Made by a program: the position numbers and the translations under genes
Notes under the pieces: model-generated
Told to the model about the DNA's origin: nothing
The model's input: the letters and a program-made list of their open reading frames with translations, nothing else
The model's database searches: none
In this document: positions 9,924 through 30,417 of the stretch, piece after piece
How positions within the stretch are numbered: the first letter of the stretch is position 1
Layout: each line of letters opens with the position of its first letter
Origin: Eudorina sp. 2006-703-Eu-15
Lineage: Eukaryota; Chlorophyta; Chlorophyceae; Chlamydomonadales; Volvocaceae
Reading direction: 5' to 3'
Length of the DNA stretch: 64,000 nt
Assembly: GCA_003117195.1 (NCBI GenBank)
Contig: BDSI01000018.1
Span: 1 to 64,000, forward strand

Positions 9924-10149
9924 TTCCCCCCTGCTTAACACAAGCACCGTCCTCGGTGCTAAACACGCAAACAGCACGCACTGCACATGCGCCACCTCTG
10001 TTTTCCCTGAAGTGCGAGATCGGCAACTGGGCTAGCGAGAGGAAGGGAAAGGGAAACAGAGTCAAGGGAAAACAGAGGTGGCGCATGTGCAGTGCGTGCT
10101 GTTCGCGTGTTTAGCACCGAGGACGGTGCTTGTGTTAAGCAGGGGGGAA
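9924..10149. repeat. Polypurine-tract hairpin, copy 4
   Basis: 226-bp hairpin, one base longer than the others because of an extra C in the left pyrimidine run. Confidence 0.8.
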
Positions 10150-10423
10150 TGTAAGGATTAGCCGTAGTTAATTCGAAGGCCGAATAACGGTAATGTTCTT
10201 TACCGTTGGGCTAAGTTGTATGGTAGTTGTTATTTGAGTACGAGTTACGAGCGCCTTTAGTGCGCCGCCTGAGTTGGCCTATATAAGGCATTGTTGTTGA
10301 AGACTTAAGTAGACTCACGTTGTTGTGCATTCTGGAGTGTGTGAAGTCGGCTTACGCCATTCGACATTACAATTGTGTAACAACCTTTGAGCTCCCAACT
10401 TCGAGAGGTCCTATTCCCTTTCA
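10150..10423 (+). repeat. LTR copy 12a (forward, short form)
   Basis: 274-bp LTR, followed by the primer-site remnant and the reverse gag-like segment, as at 5693. Confidence 0.85.
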
Positions 10424-10958
10424 GTTGGTATCGCGACGGGGCGGCGGGCGCGCTCGACGAGCCAGAGGGGCCCGGAGCAGCGGCGGGGGGGGCGTGGTCG
10501 GCGGCGGGAGCAGGGGGCAGTGGCGGCTGTGGGGCGGCGCGCATGGTGGCGGCGACGGCGGCGCGGACGGCGGCCTCCATGGCGGTGGTGATGGCTCTCA
10601 ACTGCGACTCAGGCAATCGGAGTGGGGCGGCGGCGGCGGTGGCTGCGGCGGCCGAGGCGCAGCGGTCGATGAGGGCGGTCAGGGACGGCGGCGGAGGGGG
10701 AGGCGGCGGCCAGTCGCGGTTGCGCGGATGCTGGGCGGCGTAGTCCGGCTGGTTATGCGGGAGAAGGTGGTCGCCGGGAGCGGAGGCCATGCTGGGGCGG
10801 CGGTCCGGCTCGGGGGAGAAGAAGTCGTCCTGGGAGCGCGAACGGGGGTTCGGCGGCATCCCTTCGATGGAGGAGCGGCTACGCGAACGTGACGAAGTGG
10901 CGCCTGAAAGTTCCGGGTCGGCGGTAATCTCGGGGTGAGCGGAAGATGGGTCAGCCAT
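10424..10958 (-). CDS. Gag-like ORF, variant II, copy 2 (reverse)
   Basis: Same variant as at 5967-6500, with the same internal deletion. One extra G in the poly-G run near 10490 shifts the C-terminal residues. The start is at 10958, with the inverted primer site at 11021-11032 and its LTR at 11035-11307. Confidence 0.5.
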
Positions 10959-11034
10959 GTCGACGGGAGAAACGAGGCGGCGCAGCGAAGGCGACGAGGC
11001 GAGTGAGGAGGATCACCCAAGCTCTGATACCAAC

Positions 11035-11307
11035 TGAAAGGGAATAGGACCTCTCGAAGTTGGGAGCTCAAAGGTTGTTACACAATTGTAATGTCGAATG
11101 GCGTAAGCCGACTTCACACACTCCAGAATGCACAACAACGTGAGTCTACTTAAGTCTTCAACAACAATGCCTTATATAGGCCAACTCAGGCGGCGCACTA
11201 AAGGCGCTCGTAACTCGTACTCAAATAACAACTACCATACAACTTAGCCCAACGGTAAAGAACATTACCGTTATTCGGCCTTCGAATTAACTACGGCTAA
11301 TCTTACA
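11035..11307 (-). repeat. LTR copy 12b (inverted, 273 bp), right end of the array
   Basis: Single-block LTR with one C missing near its host side (CTAATCTTACA). It is followed by the right target-site copy AAGAC at 11308-11312 and unique host sequence. Confidence 0.85.
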
Positions 11308-11495
11308 AAGACCAATTCGATTACTTCACCTACTTTCAGTTTTGCAACCTAAACTTACTTGTATGTTGCGTATCACTGTCCTACATTCAACGCGCAATTA
11401 TCTGTGCATGCGCCGTTTACTCTGGTGAAACCGAATAACGCATATTAATTACACAGTTGCCCTCATATGCGGCACCGAGTCTCTTGTGAGGTTGA
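11308..11495 (+). promoter_or_regulatory. FRA10AC1 promoter / leader region
   Basis: 188 bases separate the LTR array from the FRA10AC1 start codon. This is the original of the fold-back copies at 2394 and 6851. It is AT-richer than the coding sequence and has no clear TATA box. The array either replaced the distal promoter or supplies one from the nearest LTR, which points away on the minus strand. Confidence 0.5.
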
Positions 11496-12833
11496 ATGGC
11501 GCTCCTTGGCGAAGTGCGGAGGGCTGCCTTTGGGCAGGCGCAAAGTGCGCAATTCTATAGATCAAATTTTCTGGGCATGACAGCAGCTGAAAGGCACAAA
11601 AAGCTAGTGAACGACTACTTGACGTTTTACTCGCGTGGCTCCGATGACCTGTCTCTAAAAAAGGAGCCTGCATCCGTGCGAACTGATGCTGACGTGTTGC
11701 GGCAGCATCATAGGTTTATTCGCTCTGACGCTGACAACAACGATGGCAGCTGGGAGGCGCGACTCGCAAAGCGGTATTACGACCGCTTGTTCAAGGTAAA
11801 TTCGGAAGACATTTACATCATACCCGCGTGACTCTCCTGTACGCAAGTGTGAGTTTAGGGCTGACCCGAGGGTCTCTGAATATGCCCCGCAGTACCATAT
11901 TCAGTCGCTCCAGAGCCTTCCAGTGCGATTCAATAATCTGTCTCGATGTTCATTCACCCAAGGGCGTGATTGGTTGCCTCGGATGTCGATCGGATTGTTC
12001 CAGGTCGGACCCCTTTCCCGAACTTGTTATGTGATTCGCGCCATCAGGAGTATGCCATCGTAGACCTGACCTTATACAAGCAAAGCAAGCTGGGCATGCG
12101 ATGGCGCACACAAAAAGAGGTCATCTCGGGGAAAGGACAGTTCGTCTGCGGGGCCAAGGGCTGTGAGGCGAGCGAGGGTTTGTGCAGCTACGAGGTGAAC
12201 TTCGCATACCAGGTGAGCTGTTGCGTATTGCCACATGTGCCGCACTGTGCATGGTGCGGAATGTTCCGCCGAAGGATTTCCAGTCACCCTTCCGCTGGTA
12301 TTGAAGCTGCACGTCGATTGGTGCAGGAGGCAGGCGAGCGCAAGCAGGCGCTGGTCAAGCTGCGTGTCTGCCCCACCTGCGCGTTTAAACTGAATTATCG
12401 CAAGGAGAAGCAACTGCAGAAAGCAGCGGACGCCGCCGCAGCGCGTAAGCGCAAACGTGATCAGGAACTGGACGAGCAGGCGCCGCGGGACCCTCTGGTG
12501 CGGGAGGCGCTGGAGTATGTGCAACGATACGCACAAGGAGATGTCAGCCAAGATGGCGATCCGGGGGGCTCTAAAGCTGATGGGATCGGCGCGGCTGACT
12601 TGGATCGCGCTGCGGGTGACGTGGCGCCACCTCCATCAGCCGCCGCTGACGGCGCAGGGGGTTCTGAGCCCCAGGGTCGGGCAGAAGGCAGTGGGGCGGG
12701 GCCGGAGGGTCAACTAGCACCGGCAGTCATTACCCTCCCGGCTGATAATAGCGTGTGGGAGTCGAAGCCGACGCAGGAGGCCGTCAGTATTGAGGACGAA
12801 ATGGATGCTTACTTTGAGGGTCTGTTCATGTAA
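11496..12833 (+). CDS. FRA10AC1: FRA10AC1 family protein, spliceosome-associated
   Basis: Three exons (11496-11795, 12048-12212, 12327-12833) join in frame to a 323-residue protein. Exon 1 holds the family block RHKKLVNDYLTFY and then QHHRFI and LAKRYYDRLFK. Exon 2 reads EYAIVDLTLYKQSKLGMRWR, EVISGKGQFVCG and LCSYEVNFAYQ. Exon 3 continues GERKQALVKLRVCPTCAFKLNY. The cysteine pairs (CGAKGC, CPTC) are the family's metal-binding-like set. The tail has a Lys/Arg-rich coiled segment, a low-complexity acidic linker, and ends DEMDAYFEGLFM like human FRA10AC1. The human protein is a nuclear spliceosomal component; the same role here is inferred. ATG 11496 is preceded in frame by TGA, so unless an upstream exon exists this is the start, and the N-terminus is shorter than in animals. 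Confidence 0.9.
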
Positions 12834-14139
12834 GGGCAAGCTTCTGCGAGAATAGCGCAGCGGGGAATAGAGAGTGTTCATGGTGAACTAAGTGCCGTGC
12901 GAGCGGTCGTGTGCGCTGGCCTCGTCGCGGCACCCGTGCAAACTGGACGAGCGCGTGCGCGACTAGGCACGATTGTCTCCAGCTCGCCACAGAGACAGCA
13001 CGACCAAAACATGTCGACATTGAGACCCACGTGCTTGACTTTGTGACGTCGTAGGCTTGCCTCTTCTTGTATGATTAGGAGTGGTGTGCATCATCGTGGT
13101 GCTGGTCGTTTGGCGGAAGCCTCCTTGTTGTGTTCGTTAGGTGCATATGACTACAAGGCCTTCGCGATGTTGCCGCCGCACAGGCGACCCGCACGGGACA
13201 AACAGGTAGCGGCATGGATGTGCCCAGGTGGCTCTGCAAGTTTTGCTCATGCTGCTGAACGTGTTGGCAACTTTTCAACACCTTAAGGAGGGGCCCTGAT
13301 GGTGGTTCACGAGCCCCCGTCGCCTTCCAAGGTTACGGGCCACCGCCGGAGACGGGACCGGTCTTGGCCGTGGTGGTGGCTCGCTAATAGGGGCGCCCTG
13401 GTGGCCAACTCCCCCTGGGCGGGCTTTATCCTTGGCTTTCGTTGGTCGGGGTGGTTCCCAGGTAAAGTGGGTGCGGTGATTGTTTCGGTGCACTTCCGGT
13501 GCGCTAAGGTGGGGCGTTTGCCGTGAAGAGGCGGCGGCTGTCACCGATGACCCGCGGGTTCCACAGTAACATCATTCATTAATGTGGAAGGACTGCGCAT
13601 CACGAGATTCATCATACATGTAACCAAACAACCTTGGCGTGTCTCTTCTGTCATTTTAGCGCTTGGCAGGCGGTGAATTTAGCGGGCGTTTCAAACGGCG
13701 ACGGCAACGTAAGTGGGCCCATCGAAGGGCCATCGGTGCAGGTGACCTGAACCAGAACGCTGCAGGGGACAAGGAAAAGCGTACCCACGACAGCGGGTGG
13801 GCTTGCTCGATGCTTCCGCGCGACGGGCACATGCGCTGCACATTGTGCTCGAAGCCGTCCTGGAGGTTGATTATGCAAACATTGCACAATCTTTGGGATA
13901 AGGCGGCATACTGGTCTTGGTTGCCGTATGTGTACGGTGTATGCTGTACGGAGACTTGGCTTCATGCCGTCATGCCGTTCACGCTGTGTCATGCCGTTCA
14001 CGCTGTGTCCTCTATTCCCTTGTTAGATAATACAAATTTGCGGTTCACGGATTGATGTTCATGAATGATCAGTCTCAAGGTTGCCTCAAGTCCTAAAAAT
14101 TAACATTGTCGAGTTCCTTTAACACGAGGACTCTGAGGC
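12834..14139. other. 3' UTR / intergenic between FRA10AC1 and UBP12
   Basis: No conserved coding sequence was seen. A TGTAA at 13619-13623 could be a polyadenylation signal. The last few hundred bases would hold the UBP12 promoter and leader; a short direct repeat (CATGCCGTTCACGCTGTGTC) occurs around 13971-14009. Confidence 0.4.
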
Positions 14140-23380
<9,241 letters not shown>

Positions 23381-25703
23381 GGGCGACTCTCCAGGGTGCC
23401 CCTGGCTGGGAAAGCTCTGCGTGTGCTGCATGCTTTGCGAGCGTGTTTAGTGACTTCTCTGGACATCTCTCGTGATGTTCTTGGGAGGTCGAGGTCTTCA
23501 TCCCGCAGGACGTCACAGGTGCGGAGTGTTCGTCGGTAACTTAGCAGCTAAGGGGGCGAGCCGTGCGCAATGTGGCGCGTGCCTGCGGCGGAGCAGTCGC
23601 CGTGGTGCTGGTATGTCCGGTGGTCTTGAAAGGCCCGCGGTAACTTGTTGAGAGCAGGCGACACCGTGGCGATACCAATGCGGTACTGCATGCTTATGCG
23701 GACCCGGGGGCAGCGGCAGCAGGTATTATTGGGTATTTCGGTTGGTTGAAATGGGGCAAGGCAGATGTCGGCTGGGACTGAGTGCCGTGGTGGACGTCGA
23801 TGGGTTCTTGGGTCGGGTATACGCTCTTGGGCAACCACGCATTCATGTGGGGTTGGGGCCGCGAAGGCATGGATGCAGCCGACTTCTGTTCTAACATACT
23901 GATGCAGCGTGTAGCAGGACAACGGCTGTAGTTGGTTTGGCTTGCGGTCGTGGATTTTCCCTTGAGCATAGGGTACTGCCAAAGGAGTGTCTGCAAAGAA
24001 ATAGGTTTGGGCTGGGTTGTCAAAGGTTGAATTGACTGGTCTGCGTCGCAAGGAACACGACTGTGGTCCACACCAACTTGTGAAGTTGCCGATGCCCATG
24101 TTCGCTGGAAGACGAAGGCGGGTGCGTCTCGAGTTGTTCGCTGCTGACATAATGGCTGCGGGATGGAGCGCACGCACTGGCGAACAAGTTAGATCCCATC
24201 TTCGCTTCCACCACAGCCTGTGTCACCGCATTGGTGATGTAGAGCGGGTAGTAGTTGTGTGTTGATGAATTATTGGTCATGCCGGAAGTGCGCTGACCAC
24301 TTTTCAGCAGGCAGCCTTGCCTCGTCATTCAGGTGTGGGTGACGCAGGACCCCTGGAGCCACACATGTTACAGTCGGACATCAAAGCTGCGTATCAACAG
24401 CCAGACCGAATTACAATCAAGGATCAGGCATAGACCTTAGCTGTCAATGCCCGCAGAACGCTACATTGGTAGGGTCGACCACGGCGTGATAGCTGACAGT
24501 GCTTCAGGCCATGATACGTGGAACAGGTCACATCCAAGGCGGCACACGACCTGTTGGTCAATCCCGTCCCAATGTACAACGGCACCCGCCAGCGGGGCAC
24601 CAATACAGAAGTCGTTGGCTAGGAATCCGCGGTCGTTTCAGCCGTTTAACAGCTTCACCTGACAATCGGGCGTGGTCACTCGTACCATCTGACCAAGGTC
24701 CGGCTCCTCCGAGAGATATGGCCACCCCCTGCGTGGACGGCTTTGGGGAGGAGTCCGGCACCGGTTAGTACTGCCCAGTGCACGACTTCGTTATATGACA
24801 CCGCAGTTAATACATAGCTTGTTCGGGTTACGCACAACGGCGTCACTACTCTCCATCATCAGTCTTCACCCACGGCGGTCATTACACCGCGGGCAGCGAG
24901 CACTCACCACCACGGGCCACCTTTCATGCGGCTTACACGAAAGGATCATGCATGCTAGCTTCACGCTTGTAAGAACATGCTTCGCGAGGTTTGGAATGTC
25001 ATCACGGATGCAGGATCACGCAATGTGGGGATTTGCCGCAAAACAATTTACGTGGAATTGCCCAAGGCGTCGGCCATGTAGAAACGCAGGCCGAGACTTT
25101 CCAGTCAAGCACACAGGGGGAACGAGCTACACCATCGTGGTACGGTCACGTTTATCGATGGCGTGGCTCCGGGTCGTTGCCATCACGCCTCGCTTCCCAT
25201 CCGACTGTACGACTAATTTTCTCCTTCAAGGTTGCCATACAATTCATAGCGACAGTGTTGCGAAGGTTCGGCGCTTCGGCCATGCAATAATAAGCGTTAC
25301 AGTGGTCATATGTTACACGGCCATCGATCATGCTGCCGCGCTGGTCAACTGAATTGGTAGCTTGCTTGGATTCCATTCCACCCGTAAGCAGGACGGGATT
25401 GTGAGGTATTTCACACGCATGGCGTGCGTGTCCAGCCCCATGCTACCAGATGAAAAATCGCAACGTTGCCCTTCAGCCTAGTGGGCCATGGAACCCCATG
25501 CCTGAAAAGAAGTTGCCGTCCAAACCGACGGCGACCAACCTTGTAGCAGTCGCCTACCATGGATTCCAAAGTGTTGCTAGGGTTTACCTGTTCTCAACGG
25601 GATGCGATCTTGAAAGCGGTCAATCCAGGATGCCTTGCCATGCTCCAAGTAGATCAGAAAGGCAACGGCTGGTGTCGTACGGATGGCGACAAAGTGCTTA
25701 CGT

Positions 25704-25840
25704 GTAGTTAGAGCTCCTTAGTACGAGAATCGCGCAACCCCGTACAAGTGTAGCTAGAACACCTTAATACGAGAATCCCTCAACCCCGTACAAGTGTACC
25801 TCAAACACCTTGATACGAGAACCCTGCAACCCGTACAATT
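25704..25840. repeat. 46-bp tandem repeat, three units
   Basis: Units 25704-25749, 25750-25795 and 25796-25840 share GTAGYTAGA..CCTTARTACGAGAAT and end CCCCGTACAAGT. They differ by several substitutions and the last unit is one base shorter, so the array is old. Confidence 0.85.
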
Positions 25841-26725
25841 AGCGACACTTGTAACTTCTACCCGACCCGGAGCGCAACGATGTCCCTGCACATGCAGAAT
25901 GGTATAAAAATGTCCTCATGTAATCCGATGATCCCAGTACCCGGTATCGCAACCACTCGCTAAGGGTAATCACAATGGGCTTCCGTGTCGTTGCCTTCGC
26001 AACCAAATACATCGACGCCGGATAGCTTACAGCAACAGTCACGTTAAATTGCCTATTGACTACCTTCGCACGCCGGGGAGAGGCGCCCCCAGCGGCGCCG
26101 CTCGAACTCGCTACGCCGCAGTTTTTACGAGAATCACAACATCAACAAACATACAGGAAAGGCTATCCTACGTTAGGTTACCCACGCATAACAAGATGAT
26201 GCACCTACACGCGCATAACTGGCCGCCCTGCACGGCCCTTCTTCACCAGGTTCCGTGGCTAAACCGCCTTAGTGCATGGTGCCGGCTGCACAGCCGGCCG
26301 CAGGGAACACGGCGGCCGTTCCCAGCAGCTGCACGTCGTGGTATCCCAAAGGAATGAAGCAATCAGCCGAGCGAACACATATGTTACTTGTCCTAGCAGC
26401 CCAAGCACCCCGGCGCACGCCCAGAGACGACATGAAGCCTTACATACGCCTACGTGGTGTACAAGCCTTAACGTATTGAAAATTGGGGCGTGAGCCGTGA
26501 AGGTGTGACACGTCTTAATCCCAAATAACCGGCCGTGCGTACTCGAGTAGGACGTAGCAACAACTTCCCGGCTGCACCCTGCACTTCAGGTTCTTCCACC
26601 GTGCACGAAGCATCATGCACTCCGATTATGGTATCCCGCTAGGACTGTTTCCAGCAGTCAGGTGTCTCATTTAACGAAGAGGTTGTAACAAGCATATGCC
26701 GAACCATCGAACGAGTGCCCAACGC

Positions 26726-26765
26726 TCCCCTGCCCTGCCCTGCCCTCCCTGCCCTGCCCTGTCCT
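26726..26765. repeat. CCCTG microsatellite
   Basis: Repeats of CCTGC/CCCTG with minor interruptions over about 40 bases. Confidence 0.75.
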
Positions 26766-27383
26766 GGACGCCGCCTGCCCACCTTTACCCTTAGGATTAA
26801 TATTGTGATACCGGTAATTTGGCAGGCACGCACACGACAACTTGGTTGATAAGAAGTTATGGATGACGCATGGAAACCGGTCGTTCCGCACCTGGTTTCC
26901 TTTCGCTGGGAGTCCAAGGGACCCCGCCCTCGCGGCCCGAGGGGCACCCCTCATGGGTTATGGCCGCCGCCCAGGGATGCTCCAACAGCACAACCCGGCG
27001 CCGTGCTCCGGTGTTGGTTGCGCGACCACCTTGAAGCGCGGCAGTGCTGTACACCTGGTTGGGGGCTCGACGCGCCAGTCTGTGGAGCTGCTTCCACAGC
27101 AGGGAACTTGGACCGACTGGGGGGACGCGGAGGACAAAGGCTGGCAACACAGCCCGCTGCAATTCTTCAGCGGCGGCCGCAATCAGCACCGTCACTGGTT
27201 CGGGGCTGCGGCACCTGCCATATCTTCTACGGACCGGCACCTCTGGACCATGGCAATTTAAGTACACCATGACGTGACCTTGTCTCCCCCTGGGCTGTCT
27301 TGTTGGCCTGCACACGCTGCCCGCTGGTGCCGTTCTCTGCACCAATCTGCGCCACAAGTCGTCGCCCGCCAGCATACACACCG

Positions 27384-30300
27384 CTAAGTCTCCGACAGGA
27401 TCACCTTGACCCGAGCGCCCTTAACCAGGGCGCCGTTCATGCCCGCTGCGGCACGGGTCGCTGAATCCGGTTCGGAGAACATTACGACAGCAAAGCCGCC
27501 CTGCACGTGCACCGCTAGGACTGCGCCGTACGGCGAAAAGCTCTCGTACAAATGCAGCTTCTCGATGTCATCCGGCAGGTTTTGGACCATGACGCGGCAT
27601 TTAGGCTTGAAGCCGGGGATGGCGCTGCTGCCGTTAGCAGTAGCTGCACCCGACGGGGCAACACCGGTGGTGGCCGCAGTTGCGCCCGTGACGGAGCTAC
27701 CAATGGTCGGGTTGACATTGGATCCCAAACCCGCTCCGGCCCCCGCCAGCCGCACGTTCGTGTTCGTGGCCGCCGGCTGCGCCGCAGCTACGGACGCCGC
27801 CGCGCCCTGCGCGGGCGGCGGCTGCTGGCCTGCTGCCGCCGTGATGTGCGCTGCCGCAGTCGGCTGCTGCTGTGCCGGTTGCTGCCAAGGCGCCGCACCT
27901 TGTTGCATCTGCGGAGCCGCAGCCCCTGCGGTCGGAGCACTGGCACCAGCAGTCGGAGCGGCGGACAGAGTCGCGGCCGCAGAGCCGGGTGCGACCGCCC
28001 CACCATTCGCCTGGGGCACCTGCTGCTGCGGCTGCGCCGGTTGCTGTCCCTGCTGCGCCATGGCACCGTAGTACTGATAGTAATACGCCTGATACGCCTG
28101 ATACGGGTCGGCAGGTTGACTGGCGGAATGCCCCGCCGCCGGTGGGTGGCCGGGTGCGCCTCCCGGAGCAGGCGGCTGCCCATACGCCTGCTGTGGGTGG
28201 CCGTAGTAGGCCGCGTAATACGCGGCCGTTTGGGCGTCGTACGGTGCGGTGTGACCGGCCCCCGCCGCCTGCGCGTATGGGTCGTGTGAGTAGCCAGGAT
28301 ATGCATACGGCGCCCCGGGGTACGGCTGCTGACCGTAATGCTGAGCGGCCTGACTGTCGTACCCAGGATAGGGACCAGGAGCCGCTGCGTTGCCAGTTGC
28401 AGCACCTGGCGGCGGTCCACCTGTGAGGGAAGGCAGCGGGCAGAAGATGGGTGTGTGAACATCTCAACTGCAAGCAGGGAAGGTATAACCTCCGTTACCG
28501 ACAACATCCGGGGCTGATTCAACCCAACCCCCAACCTTGACGCATTCGGGGTGTATGTACATAGTCCAACTGGCAGCCAGATACAACATGCAGCTGAAAC
28601 CAAAGCCGTCAAAGGTCATCCGGATCTATTTTGCCTCAGCCCTCATACGACCCTCATACATTCTGCGGTCGTTGCCACCCACCTATTTGTCCCTGCGATT
28701 GCGGCTGCTGCGCCCCAGGCTGTCCTGCGTATGGTTGCCCCTGCGACTGGGCGCCAGGCCCCGAGTACGGCGGCGCCGCCGCCAGGGGGTGCGGCATGTG
28801 CCCTGGTCCCGGCTGCGGCTGCGGTGCTGGTTTTGGCTGTGTCTGCTGCACAGGCTGCTGCACATGGGGTTGAGCAGGCTGTTGCAGCGCGGGACGCGGC
28901 TGCTGCGCCGTCGGCTGCAAGCCAGGCGGCATTGGTTGCGGTTGCAAACCTGGCGGCTGCGTCGGTGCCAACACAACAGCAGCCTGCTGGTGTGGCGGCG
29001 GGAACTGCTGCGGTTGTTGTGGTGGGGGTTGGGACCCCACCGGTGCCGGCTGCGGCTGCGGTGGTCGGACCAGCCCAGGGGCCCCCGGCTGCGGCACCAT
29101 GAACTGGCCCGTCCCCACGTCAACAGTGATGCCCACGACGGGCGGTGGCTGCTGTTGCTGAGGCAGGTGCTGCTGCGGCGGTAGCAGCTGTGCATGTTGG
29201 GACATGCCCTGCTGCGGTGGTTGATGCTGATGGCGTGGTGGCGGTGGCGGTGGCGGCGGCGGTACACCCAACATAACGGCGGGGTCCGCGGCCCAAGGGG
29301 GCGGCGGCGGCATGCCTGGAATGCCGGGGGGCCCGAACGGCAACAGCTCCCCCGAATCCATTGGCATGCCCAGGGGAGGCATGCCAAAACTGGGCGGGGC
29401 ACTAGCGCCTGGATACGGAGCGTAGCGGTGCATGCCAGGACCGCCCGGGGACGCGGCACCGCCGATGCTTCCCGCCTTCACCATACGGCTCTGGAGCTTC
29501 CGCGCTTTTTCATCTTGGTTGTCGGCGAACTTGACGTTGAGCGGCAGGCTCTCCCCCGGCGGAATGATGGCATTGGCGCCCTCGCGCGCTGCCTGTGCGT
29601 GGTCCAAGTTATGAAAGCGCACCATAGCCACCTGCCCCACGCTGGTGGACAGGGGCGGCAGGACACGCACGCTGACCGTGGGGCCGAACTTCTCGAAAAA
29701 TTCCCGGATGCCCTTCTCGTCCCAGGATACGGGAATGTTACGGACGTATAAGTTCTCTGTTTGGAAGTGGAGGGAAGACGCATGGATAGATTATGCCGCA
29801 TCATTCAGAGGTTATAGGAAGTTCTCAGACGGTTGTCAAGGCAGCCGCGCTGATGATCGGTTCGGCCCAGCATGCGCACTTGCAGACTCTGTGCCAGAAA
29901 AATGCTTCTGCAAACTCTGAAAGACTCAGGGCGCCTCAAATTGAGCGATTCGGACCGTTGATCGCGGTCCTGTGTGATAAAACTAGGTGCCTCATCAGGC
30001 AGTGGCCGCTACTGGCAGGAGCTGTGAAGCAAATGGCATCCCAACACGAACTTAGGAAATGGCAACAAGACAACCCAACAAAAGCTTCACAGCAATCTCA
30101 CCATTTGGAGTATCATAAGTTGCGTCCGAATCAGCCGGCTTAACGAGGATCAGCCTGCCCGAAACGGTTGTACCGTTCAAGGCTTTAATTGCAGCCAGCG
30201 CTTCCGCGGGTGTGCTCAGCCTCAGGAAAGCGTATGGGATGGCTGCAGTCTTGAAGAACTTGCAGCCAGTGCAAGGACCGAATCGCCGAAACAGAACCTC

Positions 30301-30417
30301 GACAGCAGTTTGGTCCATATTCGGTGGAAGGTTACGAACATAAAGATTGGGATGGGTGACGATGTCCCCATTAAAGCTCAGCGGACCCTCTGCGGCGGCC
30401 ATCCGGCTAGCTGCCAT
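27384..30417 (-). CDS. Three-RRM RNA-binding protein with Q/P-rich linker (full-length copy)
   Basis: Exons 30417-30102, 29756-28683 and 28420-27384 join in frame to 808 residues. RRM1 (exon 1) has RNP2 NLYVRNLP and an RNP1-like YAFLRLS. RRM2 (exon 2) has NLYVRNIP and VAMVRFHN. A very long Pro/Gln/Gly-rich, low-complexity linker follows, with YYQYY and QQ runs. RRM3 at the C-terminus has RVMVQNLP and GFAVVMFSE and ends at VILSET. The layout, two RRMs then a divergent linker and a third RRM, resembles CELF/ELAV-type mRNA-binding proteins, but I do not recognise the exact orthologue. The linker suggests condensate-type behaviour (inference). The start chosen is the MAASRMAAAEG methionine; the frame is open further upstream to 30564, and the inner Met at 30402 matches the start of the paralogue at 35404. 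Confidence 0.85.

Larger units (their letters stand above)
2115..11312. mobile_element. Palindromic array of non-autonomous LTR retroelements with flanking AAGAC duplication
   Basis: Twelve copies of one LTR alternate in orientation, six on each strand, and the outermost two both read on the minus strand. The base five before the first LTR (2115-2119) and five after the last (11308-11312) are both AAGAC, a 5-bp target-site duplication that frames the whole array like one insertion. The order is L' foldback L gag L' hp L gag L' hp L gag' L', then the same set again, then host sequence. L is LTR plus, L' is LTR minus, hp is a polypurine-tract hairpin. The repeat period is 4,457 bp (2120-6576 and 6577-11034). 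No reverse transcriptase, integrase or protease is visible, so the family is non-autonomous. The tRNA-iMet-type primer site suggests a Ty1/copia-like helper. Whether the array is real in the genome or an assembly product is unresolved. Confidence 0.8.
23381..27383. other. Gene-poor 4-kb stretch
   Basis: No recognisable gene on either strand; the open frames are short and show no family motif. The base composition drops towards AT in places. It holds the UBP12 3' UTR, a 46-bp tandem repeat (25704-25840), a CCTGC microsatellite (about 26726-26765) and, at its right end, the 3' UTR of the minus-strand RRM gene. Confidence 0.45.

Noticed and set aside
2120..11307. CRISPR or satellite array
   Set aside because: The repeats are LTRs with TG...CA ends, a TATA box, a primer site and a polypurine tract, in eukaryotic sequence; no short regular repeat-spacer pattern exists.
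23548..24177. 209-codon minus frame downstream of UBP12
   Set aside because: Overlaps the expected 3' UTR and shows no family motif.
24795..25352. 185-codon plus frame in the gene-poor stretch
   Set aside because: No recognisable domain, no supporting splice structure; treated as chance.
27406..28071. Plus-strand Ala/Cys/Gly-rich frame opposite the RRM gene (and 28537-29184, 33611-34165)
   Set aside because: Antisense of the Q/P-rich linker exons, whose low complexity keeps several frames open.
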